Shown here piece by piece: positions 52,229 to 59,489 of a stretch of 64,000 nucleotides of DNA; within the stretch, counting starts at the first letter, position 1, and each line of letters opens with the position of its first letter. The stretch spans positions 58,696 through 122,695 of the forward strand of contig JASGDB010000121.1 in the NCBI GenBank assembly GCA_049841315.1, written 5' to 3'. Source of the stretch: JASGDB01 sp049841315. Lineage in GTDB: Bacteria > Bacteroidota > Bacteroidia > Flavobacteriales > Weeksellaceae. Both the position numbers and the translations under genes were made by a program. The notes under the pieces are model-generated. The model was not told where the DNA came from. It saw only the letters and a program-made list of their open reading frames with translations, and did not search any database.

Positions 52229-53173
52229 ATGAATAATACTCCCGCCATATCCGTCATCATCCCCGCCTACAACCGTGCGGAAGTCATTTCGGAAACGCTT
52301 GATTCCGTTTTGGCTCAGTCTTTCCAGAACTGGGAATGCATCATTGTGGACGACGGAAGTAAAGACAATACCCTTGAAATCGCAGCTCAGTATACCGAAA
52401 AAGATTCCCGTTTTCGCTTGTATAAAAGACCGGACAGCCATAAACCCGGCGGATGCGGTGCAAGAAATTTCGGATTCCTGCAATCAAAAGGAAAATATGT
52501 AAAATGGTTAGACAGCGACGATATCATTGAAAAAGAACTGCTGGAAAAGGAAATCGAAAAATTTGAGCAGCAGCCCAATCTGAAATTCGCTTACTGTGGA
52601 CATCTTACTTTTCACGAAAATCAGTCTCAACCTAACAATGCAAAACTTATCCAAACCGCTCCCAAAACAGGAACAGAACTTCTGAACCTCATGGGAACTT
52701 CACGGGAATACGTTCTTACGGGAAGTTATGCGGTAGACAGAAACGTTATTTCGGTTTCGGGATTGTGGAATGAAGAGCTGAAAATCAATCAGGACGGCGA
52801 ATTTATATTTCGGGTTTTAACCAACTGTGATTCGGTTGCTCCCGTAGATTACACCGGATTCCGTTACAGAATTGATAACAGCAATAAAATCACTTCCGGC
52901 TACAATGACAAGGAAAAAGTCAGATTAAAATTAAAATCATGGCAGCTGATTGACGAACAAATCAAAGCAAAAAACATCAGCGATGTAGAACCTTACATCA
53001 GAGGAACAAAGGATTTTCTTTACAAATACCACCTCCACCAAAGGCATTACGACATTGTCGTGGAATTCAAAGATTTTTTCAAAAAACAGATAAAAGAGGA
53101 GAAAAGAAAAAGAATCAAATTGAAACTTACTGCACTTCTTATCAAACAACGCATCAGAAATTTTTTTAATTGA
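52229..53173 (+). CDS. Family 2 glycosyltransferase
   Basis: A 314-aa GT-A fold enzyme. The donor site ISVIIPAYNRAEVISETLDS and IIVDDGSKDNTLEI precede WLDSDDIIEKELLEKE with the DxD-type SDD motif near 95-97. The acceptor part and a basic C-terminal helix (KKQIKEEKRKRIKLKL) suggest peripheral membrane attachment. It starts 9 bases after the ATPase gene but has no clear promoter, so it probably reads through from upstream. Confidence 0.92.
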   Translation: MNNTPAISVIIPAYNRAEVISETLDSVLAQSFQNWECIIVDDGSKDNTLEIAAQYTEKDSRFRLYKRPDSHKPGGCGARNFGFLQSKGKYVKWLDSDDIIEKELLEKEIEKFEQQPNLKFAYCGHLTFHENQSQPNNAKLIQTAPKTGTELLNLMGTSREYVLTGSYAVDRNVISVSGLWNEELKINQDGEFIFRVLTNCDSVAPVDYTGFRYRIDNSNKITSGYNDKEKVRLKLKSWQLIDEQIKAKNISDVEPYIRGTKDFLYKYHLHQRHYDIVVEFKDFFKKQIKEEKRKRIKLKLTALLIKQRIRNFFN

Positions 53174-53212
53174 TGCTGTTGAAATAAAATCATTCATAAA
53201 AAATTGAAACTG

Positions 53213-54190
53213 ATGAAAAAACTGTTAATTGTAAGAGCTCCTTTCGGAGAAATTTTTATGCCTCAATGCCGGGAAATACTGGAAAGCGAATATATTGTAG
53301 ATGAACTGCTCTCGGTAAAATCCCCTGATTACAGCAGTGTTTTTCATAAATATTACCATAAAATATTCAATCTTTTTTTTATTCATTTTCTGAAAAGACG
53401 GGATTATTATACGATATTGGCAGATAAAAGAAAAAACAGGCACTACGAAATATGTCTTAATAAAATTAAGCAAAATGTATACGATACAATCCTTGTCTTC
53501 AGAGGAGACAGAGTTCCTGAATTTGCTTTAAAACAACTCCAAAAACAATCAAAGGAAATCATTAACTATCAGTTCGACGGAATGAAAATGTGCCCCGAAA
53601 TTGTAAATAAAAAAGATTTTTTCAACACGATTTACAGCTTTGAAAAAAATGATATCATTAACTATCCTGAATTTCAGATGAAGTTTGCTCCCAACTTTTA
53701 TTTTGAGTATAAAAATGAAAACAAGCAGGCAGAGTCTGAAGCCGATTTTTATTATCTCGGAGTAGGATTGCAGGAAAGAATCAGAACTCTCACAGAAATT
53801 AATTCACTTTTTCCCGAAAAGAAAAAAATGTTTATCGTTTCTCATCAGAATCCGCTTCCTGAATATTTTACGAGACAGACAATCAATTATATTAAAAATC
53901 TTGATAATGTCCAAAGCTCCAACTGCCTTATAGACATCAAATTGGAGGCTCATGACGGTCTTTCTTTCAGGTTTTTTGAAGCGTTGTATTATCAGAAAAA
54001 ACTCATCACCAATAATAAAGCGGTTAAAGAATACAACTTTTATCACCCGGATAATATACTGATTGTAGATTACGAGCATTTGAATAAAGAAGAGATTGAA
54101 CGCTTCCTAAATAAAGAATACCACGTTATTGATAAAGAAATTACAGAATATTATTCCCTGCGAAACTGGCTGGCGAGAGTATTAAATTGA
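53213..54190 (+). CDS. Putative polysaccharide-biosynthesis glycosyltransferase (GT-B-like)
   Basis: A 325-aa protein starting at ATG 53213 (a TTG nine bases earlier is in frame). It lacks a sharp Pfam signature, but DTILVFRGDRVPEFAL in the N-terminal half and DGLSFRFFEALYYQKKLITNNKAV near the C-terminus resemble the nucleotide-sugar site of CgeB-like and capsular GT-B enzymes, where F-R-F/x-x-E-A follows a Gly. No membrane segment is seen. Its sequence is more AT-rich than that of the flanking genes. Function assigned mainly from context. Confidence 0.65.
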   Translation: MKKLLIVRAPFGEIFMPQCREILESEYIVDELLSVKSPDYSSVFHKYYHKIFNLFFIHFLKRRDYYTILADKRKNRHYEICLNKIKQNVYDTILVFRGDRVPEFALKQLQKQSKEIINYQFDGMKMCPEIVNKKDFFNTIYSFEKNDIINYPEFQMKFAPNFYFEYKNENKQAESEADFYYLGVGLQERIRTLTEINSLFPEKKKMFIVSHQNPLPEYFTRQTINYIKNLDNVQSSNCLIDIKLEAHDGLSFRFFEALYYQKKLITNNKAVKEYNFYHPDNILIVDYEHLNKEEIERFLNKEYHVIDKEITEYYSLRNWLARVLN

Positions 54191-54224
54191 AGCGAAATCT
54201 ATATATCAAGTTAATGAAAAACAG

Positions 54225-54232
54225 TAAATTTG
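54225..54232 (+). promoter_or_regulatory. -7 element of the distal glycosyltransferase genes
   Basis: TAAATTTG, 35 bases before the ATG at 54267; suggests a second transcription unit of three genes. Confidence 0.5.
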
Positions 54233-54266
54233 CGCATCATTCAACTAAAAGAAAGAGCAAAGATAA

Positions 54267-55070
54267 ATGATTCCGAAAAAAATCCACTATTTCTGGTTCG
54301 GAAAAGGCAGAAAATCCGAACTTACAGAGTTCTGCATCGCAAGCTGGAAGAAAATTCAGCCCGATTTTGAAATCGTGGAATGGACGGAAGAAAATTTTGA
54401 TGTTTCCTCCAATACGTTCATCCGTGAGGCGTACGAACAGAAAAAATGGGCGTATGTTTCGGATTATGCGAGGGCAAAAGTTCTGTACGAAGAAGGCGGA
54501 TTTTATTTTGATACCGATATGGAACTTCGGATGCCGCTCGATGAATTCACAAAACACCGCGCTGTCTGCGGATTCGAGATGAAAGGCACTCCTTATTCCG
54601 CATTTTGGGGCGTGGAAAAAGGGCATCCTTTAGCAAAAGACATCAAAGAATATTACGAAAAACAGGATGCTTTCCAAATCATTCCGAATACGAAAATCTT
54701 TTCCTGGCTTTTAGTCGAAAAATACGGAGCAAAAGCTGATGAAGACCAATTTCAGGAGCTGAAAGAAGGAATCATGCTGTATCCGTCGAATTATTTTTCA
54801 CTGGATTTGCCAAAAAATTATGTGGTTCATCACTTTTCCGGTTCGTGGCACGGAGCGTGGACGGAGGATGAAAATTCCTTTAAAAGATTAGTAAATACCT
54901 ACGGAATCGTAAAAATGTTCTCCGAAATCCCGGACGGAAAAAAGGAACTGAAAAATCTGATTTTCAATCATAAAACCATTACTTCGGATGAAATTTTAGA
55001 CCAAATTCCATTTTCGTATATTGTTTCGTATGTGAGAAAAAAAATCTTCAATACATTTAAACTGAAATAG
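54267..55070 (+). CDS. GT32-like glycosyltransferase (OCH1/capsular type)
   Basis: A 267-aa glycosyltransferase with the DXD sugar-binding domain of family 32. The start IPKKIHYFWFGKGRKSEL is the family hallmark; KWAYVSDYARAKVLYEEGGFYFDTDMEL contains the Asp-x-Asp metal ligands at about 90-92, and VVHHFSGSWHGAW near the C-terminus holds the expected His-Trp motif. Soluble or peripheral. It abuts the next gene with no spacer. Confidence 0.92.
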   Translation: MIPKKIHYFWFGKGRKSELTEFCIASWKKIQPDFEIVEWTEENFDVSSNTFIREAYEQKKWAYVSDYARAKVLYEEGGFYFDTDMELRMPLDEFTKHRAVCGFEMKGTPYSAFWGVEKGHPLAKDIKEYYEKQDAFQIIPNTKIFSWLLVEKYGAKADEDQFQELKEGIMLYPSNYFSLDLPKNYVVHHFSGSWHGAWTEDENSFKRLVNTYGIVKMFSEIPDGKKELKNLIFNHKTITSDEILDQIPFSYIVSYVRKKIFNTFKLK

Positions 55071-55955
55071 ATGCTCGGAACTTTATCATGGAGAATGAAA
55101 GAAGCGCTCAGCGTTCTGACCGGAAAAAAGAAAACTTTTTCTGAAAAATCCGCCGTTTCGCAACCCGAAAAATCGCTGGAACATCTTGAGGAATACATCA
55201 TTCAGGACAAGGAACTCGCAGAGTATATCAATTCCGTTTCCATAGAATTTTGTTTCAGTGAATTTGGCGAAAACCGTGTCAATGCAGGCGGAAATGAATT
55301 TAAAGGAAACCGTCTCGACCCGTCGCTTTCCACATTGAAACGATTTTTTCCGAATGCAAAATACACCGTATATTCCGATTTCGATTTGGAAATTCCGGGC
55401 GTGAATCTGAAAAAAATCATCACTTCACCGATTAAAGATGAGGAGCATCCGCGGCATTTTTACAGAGTAGCGGATTATTTTAAATTCAAATCGCTTCTGG
55501 ATTCCGAAGCCGATTTCAAATGCGTAATCGATACTGATATGTTCGCCGTTTCCGAAGAAATATACCGTCTGGTTTTCCTTACCCAGACTTTCGGAGCGTG
55601 CGCACCGTACAACACGAGAAACCTGCTGAAACGGGATATGGAAATCTCCAAGGACACCAAAGCAATTACGGATTTAAGTAACGGTTTCGGACATTCCTAC
55701 AACCAAAGCCCAATGACGCTCCGGAAAGATTTCGAGCCGGGAAAAAAATTCTATGAAGCCTGCTGCAAATGGATGATTCACGAACCGTCAAGAGCATCAA
55801 GAGTGATGTGGAATGCCGCAAAAGAAACCGGATTTTCGCCTTATCTTCTCCCTGCGGAATTTTGTGTATGTGAAGGAGATATAGGAGTTGGCAATGAAGT
55901 TATGCTCCATGTAGGACATCCGAAAGTGGCTGAATATTATAACGTGAAAATGTAA
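55071..55955 (+). CDS. Putative nucleotide-sugar transferase (GT-A-like)
   Basis: A 294-aa protein that begins directly at the stop of the GT32 gene. FYRVADYFKFKSLLDSEADFKCVIDTDMFAVSEEIYRLV has the GT-A arrangement of a donor helix and a DxD (DTD) motif at about residue 156-158, and HVGHPKVAEYY ends the protein with a possible metal His. I cannot give a CAZy family. The first 50 residues are charged and possibly disordered. Probably adds a side or terminal sugar. Confidence 0.65.
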   Translation: MLGTLSWRMKEALSVLTGKKKTFSEKSAVSQPEKSLEHLEEYIIQDKELAEYINSVSIEFCFSEFGENRVNAGGNEFKGNRLDPSLSTLKRFFPNAKYTVYSDFDLEIPGVNLKKIITSPIKDEEHPRHFYRVADYFKFKSLLDSEADFKCVIDTDMFAVSEEIYRLVFLTQTFGACAPYNTRNLLKRDMEISKDTKAITDLSNGFGHSYNQSPMTLRKDFEPGKKFYEACCKWMIHEPSRASRVMWNAAKETGFSPYLLPAEFCVCEGDIGVGNEVMLHVGHPKVAEYYNVKM

Positions 55956-55959
55956 AAAA

Positions 55960-56637
55960 ATGATTGTAGGAAACGGACTCATCGCCTCACTTTTTAAGGA
56001 TTCCGACAGAGAAGACACCATTTTCTTCGCTTCGGGAGTTTCCAATTCTTCGGAAACAGATGCCGCGCAGTTTCAGCGGGAGGAAAATCTGATAAAGGAA
56101 ACCATAGAAAAAAATCACGGAAAACTGTTTATTTATTTCAGCACATGCAGCATTTACGATTCTTCCAAAACCAACAGTCCTTACGTTCTTCACAAACTGA
56201 GAATGGAAGAAATCATCAAAAACAACACGGCAAACCACCTGATTCTTCGTGTTTCCAATGCGGTCGGAAAAGGCGGAAATCCTAATCTGCTGATGAATTA
56301 CCTCATCCGTTCCATTCAGAACAACGAGACGATTAACGTACACACAAAAGCGACAAGAAATCTCATCGATGCCGAAGATATCAGAAACATTACGCTCGAA
56401 CTTCTGGAAAGAGGTGATTACAACAAAATTGTCAACATCGCTTATCCGCAGAACTACTCCATTATCGAAATTCTGGAAATTCTGGAACAGCATTACGATA
56501 AAAAACTTAATTTAAACCTCATCAAAGTCGGCTCCGGATACGAAATAAACATCCCCGAAACAGAGAATTATTTCCGGAAAAACAATCTTAACAATAAAGA
56601 ATCTTATCTTTGCAGAATCTTAGAAAAGTATTATTAA
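55960..56637 (+). CDS. Short extended SDR-type NAD(P)-dependent sugar epimerase/reductase
   Basis: A 225-aa Rossmann protein. The N-terminus MIVGNGLIASLF is a G-x-G-x-x-A-type nucleotide site, FIYFSTCSIYD carries the Ser/Thr, and SPYVLHKLRMEE the Tyr-x3-Lys pair. RNLIDAEDIRNITLELL and the final helices resemble dTDP-4-keto-sugar reductases. At 225 aa it is about 70 residues shorter than usual, and the domain after the first beta-alpha-beta is cut down. Its likely role is to finish a deoxysugar, given the lack of rfbC and rfbD in view. Confidence 0.75.
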   Translation: MIVGNGLIASLFKDSDREDTIFFASGVSNSSETDAAQFQREENLIKETIEKNHGKLFIYFSTCSIYDSSKTNSPYVLHKLRMEEIIKNNTANHLILRVSNAVGKGGNPNLLMNYLIRSIQNNETINVHTKATRNLIDAEDIRNITLELLERGDYNKIVNIAYPQNYSIIEILEILEQHYDKKLNLNLIKVGSGYEINIPETENYFRKNNLNNKESYLCRILEKYY

Positions 56638-56693
56638 TAAGAGCACGAAATTAGAAATCGGAAGTGTAATTCTTGCAAAATCGTTTGGAATCC

Positions 56694-56711
56694 GCCCCTC
56701 CAAAGGAGGGA
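56694..56711. repeat. Palindrome CCCTCC-AAA-GGAGGG, second copy
   Basis: Sixteen bases (CCCCTCCAAAGGAGGG) shared with the element before pnp at 1625-1640. It lies between the convergent SDR and pyrD genes and may also help terminate transcription. Confidence 0.5.
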
Positions 56712-56728
56712 ATTTGCACAGCGGAAAA

Positions 56729-57766
56729 CTATCTCGGAATACGACTTGCTCTTTTCAGTAGTTCGGCATTAATATCATTAATTAATTGCGGACCTTCGTA
56801 GATAAATCCGGTATATAACTGTACCAGACTTGCTCCGGCATCGAGTTTTTCCATTGCATCTTTTGCGGAATGAATTCCGCCGACACCGATAATCGGAAAT
56901 GCTTTATTGCTTTTTTCGGAAAGATATTGTATCATTTTTGTGCTTCGTTCACGGATTGGTTTTCCGCTCAAACCGCCGTTTCCGATTTCGCCTAAAATTT
57001 TAGTTGAAGTTTTCAATCCTTCTCTGTTCACGGAAGTATTGGAAACGATAAGTCCGTCAATTTTGGTTTCAGCAACAAGTTCGATGATTTCATCTAACTG
57101 ATGATTATTGAGGTCGGGAGCGATTTTCAGCAATATCGGTTTCGGATTGAATTTTGAAAGGTTGATTTTATTTACTTCCGTAATCAGTTCTCGCAGATAA
57201 TCCACATCTTCTAATTTTGCGTGGCTTCCGACATTGGGGCAACTCACATTCAGAACGAAATAATCGACATAAGAGTGCAGACCTTCAAAACATTCGAGGT
57301 AATCCTGCGTGTAATTTTCGGGAGTGGTATCGGTGTTTTTTCCGATATTTCCGCCGATGATTATTTTCCCTTTATTCTTTTTTAATTTTTCGATTGCGGC
57401 TTCCAAACCCTCGTTATTGAAACCCATTCTGTTAATAATTCCCTCATCTTCAATCAGCCTGAACAGTCTTTTTTTCGGATTTCCGGATTGTGCTTTCGGC
57501 GTTACCGTTCCGATTTCCACGAAACCGAATCCCAAATCCGCCAGTTCATTATAAAGCACCGCATTTTTATCAAAACCTGCTGCCAATCCAACCGGATTTT
57601 TGAATTTTAAACCAAAAACTTCCCTTTCGAGGCGTTTGTCCTCAATCGGTTTCGGTAAAAATAATTTGGCTAAAAACCCGAAATTTTTCAGGAAAGAAAA
57701 AGTAAAATGATGAACTTCTTCGGGGTCGAATTTGAAAAGTATCGGGCGGATTATGCTTTTGTACAT
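56729..57766 (-). CDS. pyrD: Dihydroorotate dehydrogenase (quinone), class 2
   Basis: Oxidises dihydroorotate to orotate in pyrimidine synthesis, passing electrons to quinone at the inner membrane. The 345 aa start with the class 2 amphipathic helical extension (YKSIIRPILFKFDPEEVHHFTFSFL), then FKNPVGLAAGFDKNAVLYNEL, FVEIGTVTPKAQSGNPKKRLFRL, RMGFNNEGLEA and the FMN sites GGLSGKPIRERSTKMI and PIIGVGGIHSAKDAMEKL. The catalytic position in VLNVSCPNVG is Cys, whereas E. coli class 2 has Ser; I believe Cys is common in this phylum. Its own promoter is at 57782. Confidence 0.96.
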   Translation of the reverse strand: MYKSIIRPILFKFDPEEVHHFTFSFLKNFGFLAKLFLPKPIEDKRLEREVFGLKFKNPVGLAAGFDKNAVLYNELADLGFGFVEIGTVTPKAQSGNPKKRLFRLIEDEGIINRMGFNNEGLEAAIEKLKKNKGKIIIGGNIGKNTDTTPENYTQDYLECFEGLHSYVDYFVLNVSCPNVGSHAKLEDVDYLRELITEVNKINLSKFNPKPILLKIAPDLNNHQLDEIIELVAETKIDGLIVSNTSVNREGLKTSTKILGEIGNGGLSGKPIRERSTKMIQYLSEKSNKAFPIIGVGGIHSAKDAMEKLDAGASLVQLYTGFIYEGPQLINDINAELLKRASRIPR

Positions 57767-57781
57767 CGGAGAAAAGTTTTA

Positions 57782-57789
57782 CAAAATTA
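57782..57789 (-). promoter_or_regulatory. -7 element of pyrD
   Basis: TAATTTTG on the minus strand, 16 bases before the pyrD ATG. Confidence 0.55.
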
Positions 57790-57886
57790 CCAAATTTTGC
57801 TGGAAGTTTTTTAAAATTTTCTTTAATAGAGTAAAATGCTGATTTATATCAATATTAGTTGTGAAATTTATATTCATAAAAAACAC

Positions 57887-57894
57887 TATTTTTG
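57887..57894 (+). promoter_or_regulatory. -7 element of the 161-aa gene
   Basis: TATTTTTG, 17 bases before the ATG at 57911. Confidence 0.5.
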
Positions 57895-57910
57895 AGGAAA
57901 GAAAAAAACA

Positions 57911-58396
57911 ATGAAAAAAGGAATATTATTTATCGGTGTGTTCTTAGCACAATTTGCATTTGGGCAGGTTTCTCTCGAAAAAAACAAACTTGTAAAAGAT
58001 GGTCAAACGTACAAAATGTCACAATATGCAGATGTTTTTCAAAATCAGGAAGCATTGTCTTTGGTAAAAAAATATAGAACTAATAATACTGTGGCGAACG
58101 TCTTTGCGGTAACTGGCGGTTTTGGTTTAGGATACGGACTTACAACATTAATTTCCGGCAAAAAAAATACAATTTCTGCAAATGGAACCACCTATACAAA
58201 AGAAGCAAAAAAAGGAGGCTGGGCATTTTTGGCAGCAGGAGTGGGACTTGTGGGAATCGGAATTCCTTTTGCTATTGCTTCAAAGAAGAATATGGACAAA
58301 GCTATCCAAATTGAAAATGGAGAAGCTACCGCTTTTCAACCGTATTTCCAATTAGAACCTACCGGAAACGGACTGGCTTTGAGTTATAATTTTTAG
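57911..58396 (+). CDS. Exported membrane protein of unknown function
   Basis: A 161-aa protein with a signal peptide (MKKGILFIGVFLAQFAFGQ) and two Gly-rich hydrophobic segments, NVFAVTGGFGLGYGLTTLI and GWAFLAAGVGLVGIGIPFAIA. The soluble parts are polar and the C-terminus (YFQLEPTGNGLALSYNF) ends in an aromatic residue as in outer-membrane proteins. Similar lone genes occur in many flavobacteria. No function can be given. Confidence 0.75.
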   Translation: MKKGILFIGVFLAQFAFGQVSLEKNKLVKDGQTYKMSQYADVFQNQEALSLVKKYRTNNTVANVFAVTGGFGLGYGLTTLISGKKNTISANGTTYTKEAKKGGWAFLAAGVGLVGIGIPFAIASKKNMDKAIQIENGEATAFQPYFQLEPTGNGLALSYNF

Positions 58397-58451
58397 AAAA
58401 CAACACATATTTATAGAGTGTTGTTAGGTTGCAATCCTGACAATGCTTTTT

Positions 58452-58682
58452 TTATTCCCGTTCTTTTCCGCCGTAAAATTCCATTTCAAGATTTTTGGCT
58501 TTTTCAAAATCATCTTCTCTTACTTTCAGGTGAACACCGCCGCTCGTCATATTGAAAATATTATACGTATTCGCCAGAACAGAACCAAAAACGAATGCTT
58601 CAAAACCGTTTTCTGCCAGAAAAATTTTGAATAACTGGGCTTCCAATTCTGTATTGAATATTTTCAGGGTTACGAGTTCCAT
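58452..58682 (-). CDS. DUF2007-domain protein
   Basis: A 76-aa protein of the DUF2007 (putative signal-transducing) family with an alpha-beta fold. ELVTLKIFNTELEAQLFKIFLAENGFEAFVFGS and GGVHLKVREDDFEKAKNLEMEF match the family pattern of an aspartokinase-ACT-like small domain. The function is not established. A weak hairpin AACAACAC/GTGTTGTT lies downstream at 58399-58425. Confidence 0.85.
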   Translation of the reverse strand: MELVTLKIFNTELEAQLFKIFLAENGFEAFVFGSVLANTYNIFNMTSGGVHLKVREDDFEKAKNLEMEFYGGKERE

Positions 58683-58786
58683 TTATTTAAGCTTAGATTC
58701 AACCAAAAGTAACATTTTATAAATTCTAACGACAATTATTTTCGATATTTTTTAAAATTAATTTTGTAGAAATGTAACTTTTAAAT

Positions 58787-58794
58787 TACCTTTG
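58787..58794 (+). promoter_or_regulatory. -7 element of the HigBA-like pair
   Basis: TACCTTTG, only four bases before the GTG start at 58799. Transcription would begin on or beside the start codon, implying a leaderless mRNA. Confidence 0.5.
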
Positions 58795-58798
58795 TTTT

Positions 58799-59152
58799 GT
58801 GAAAGTAAGAAAAGTCATCGCTTTTAAAAGCTATTTTGAAGATTTTCTTTTGAACCAAACCACAAAGGTTCAGGACAAAATCTACAAAATTATTGAAGCC
58901 ATTGAAACGCTGGAACGTATTCCGTCCAATTATCTGAAACATATTTCGGGAACGGACGGATTGTATGAAGCGAGAATTCAGTTAGGCTCAAATATTTGGA
59001 GGGTTTTCTGTTTTTTTGACGGCGAAAAACTGGTGGTTTTAATGAACGGCTTTCAAAAGAAAACTCAAAAAACACCCAAAAACGAGATTGAAAAAGCCTT
59101 AAAAATTATGACGGAATATTACGAACAAAAAGCCAAACAAAATGGAAACTAA
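58799..59152 (+). CDS. HigB-like (Gp49/RelE-superfamily) toxin
   Basis: A 117-aa toxin of the phage Gp49-like HigB family, a ribosome-dependent mRNA interferase. The pattern is FEDFLLNQTTKVQDKIYKIIEAIETLERIP, YLKHISGTDGLYEARIQLGSNIWRVFCFFDGEKLVVLMNGFQKKTQKTPKNEIEKA. The GTG start is chosen because the fold begins there (VRKVIAFKSYFED) and no in-frame ATG precedes it. Toxin precedes antitoxin, as is normal for hig systems, with 11 bases overlap. Confidence 0.88.
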   Translation: MKVRKVIAFKSYFEDFLLNQTTKVQDKIYKIIEAIETLERIPSNYLKHISGTDGLYEARIQLGSNIWRVFCFFDGEKLVVLMNGFQKKTQKTPKNEIEKALKIMTEYYEQKAKQNGN

Positions 59153-59432
59153 AAGCTGGAAAGAAATAAAAGATAATGTTTACGGCAAAACCGGAACTAA
59201 AAGACGTGATGAATTAGACAGAGATTTTGAATCTTTCAAAATAGGTTTATTGCTGAAAAAAGCCCGTGAAGAAAAACAATTAACCCAATCTGAACTCGCT
59301 AATCTCGTGGATAAAAAACGGGAATATATCTCAAAAATTGAAAACAACGGAAGTAATTTAACACTCAAAACTTTGTTTGATATTGTAGAAAAAGGACTTG
59401 GCGGGAAGGTAAAAATATCAATAGACGTATAA
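59142..59432 (+). CDS. HigA-like XRE-family antitoxin
   Basis: A 96-aa helix-turn-helix antitoxin. Residues about 30-90 form the XRE domain: KIGLLLKKAREEKQLTQSELANLVDKKREYISKIENNGSNLTLKTLFDIVEKGLG. The N-terminal arm (KSWKEIKDNVYGKTGTKRRDELDRDFESF) is typical of HigA partners of Gp49-like toxins and probably wraps the toxin. It would bind its own promoter. Confidence 0.92.
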   Translation: METKSWKEIKDNVYGKTGTKRRDELDRDFESFKIGLLLKKAREEKQLTQSELANLVDKKREYISKIENNGSNLTLKTLFDIVEKGLGGKVKISIDV

Positions 59433-59463
59433 ATTGCTCTATCAAAAATCCGCAAAAATTCCC

Positions 59464-59471
59464 TATTTTTG
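59464..59471 (+). promoter_or_regulatory. -7 element of glyS
   Basis: TATTTTTG, 18 bases before the glyS ATG at 59490; it argues for that ATG over the in-frame ATG at 59469. Confidence 0.6.
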
Positions 59472-59489
59472 CACATCAATTCAATTAAT

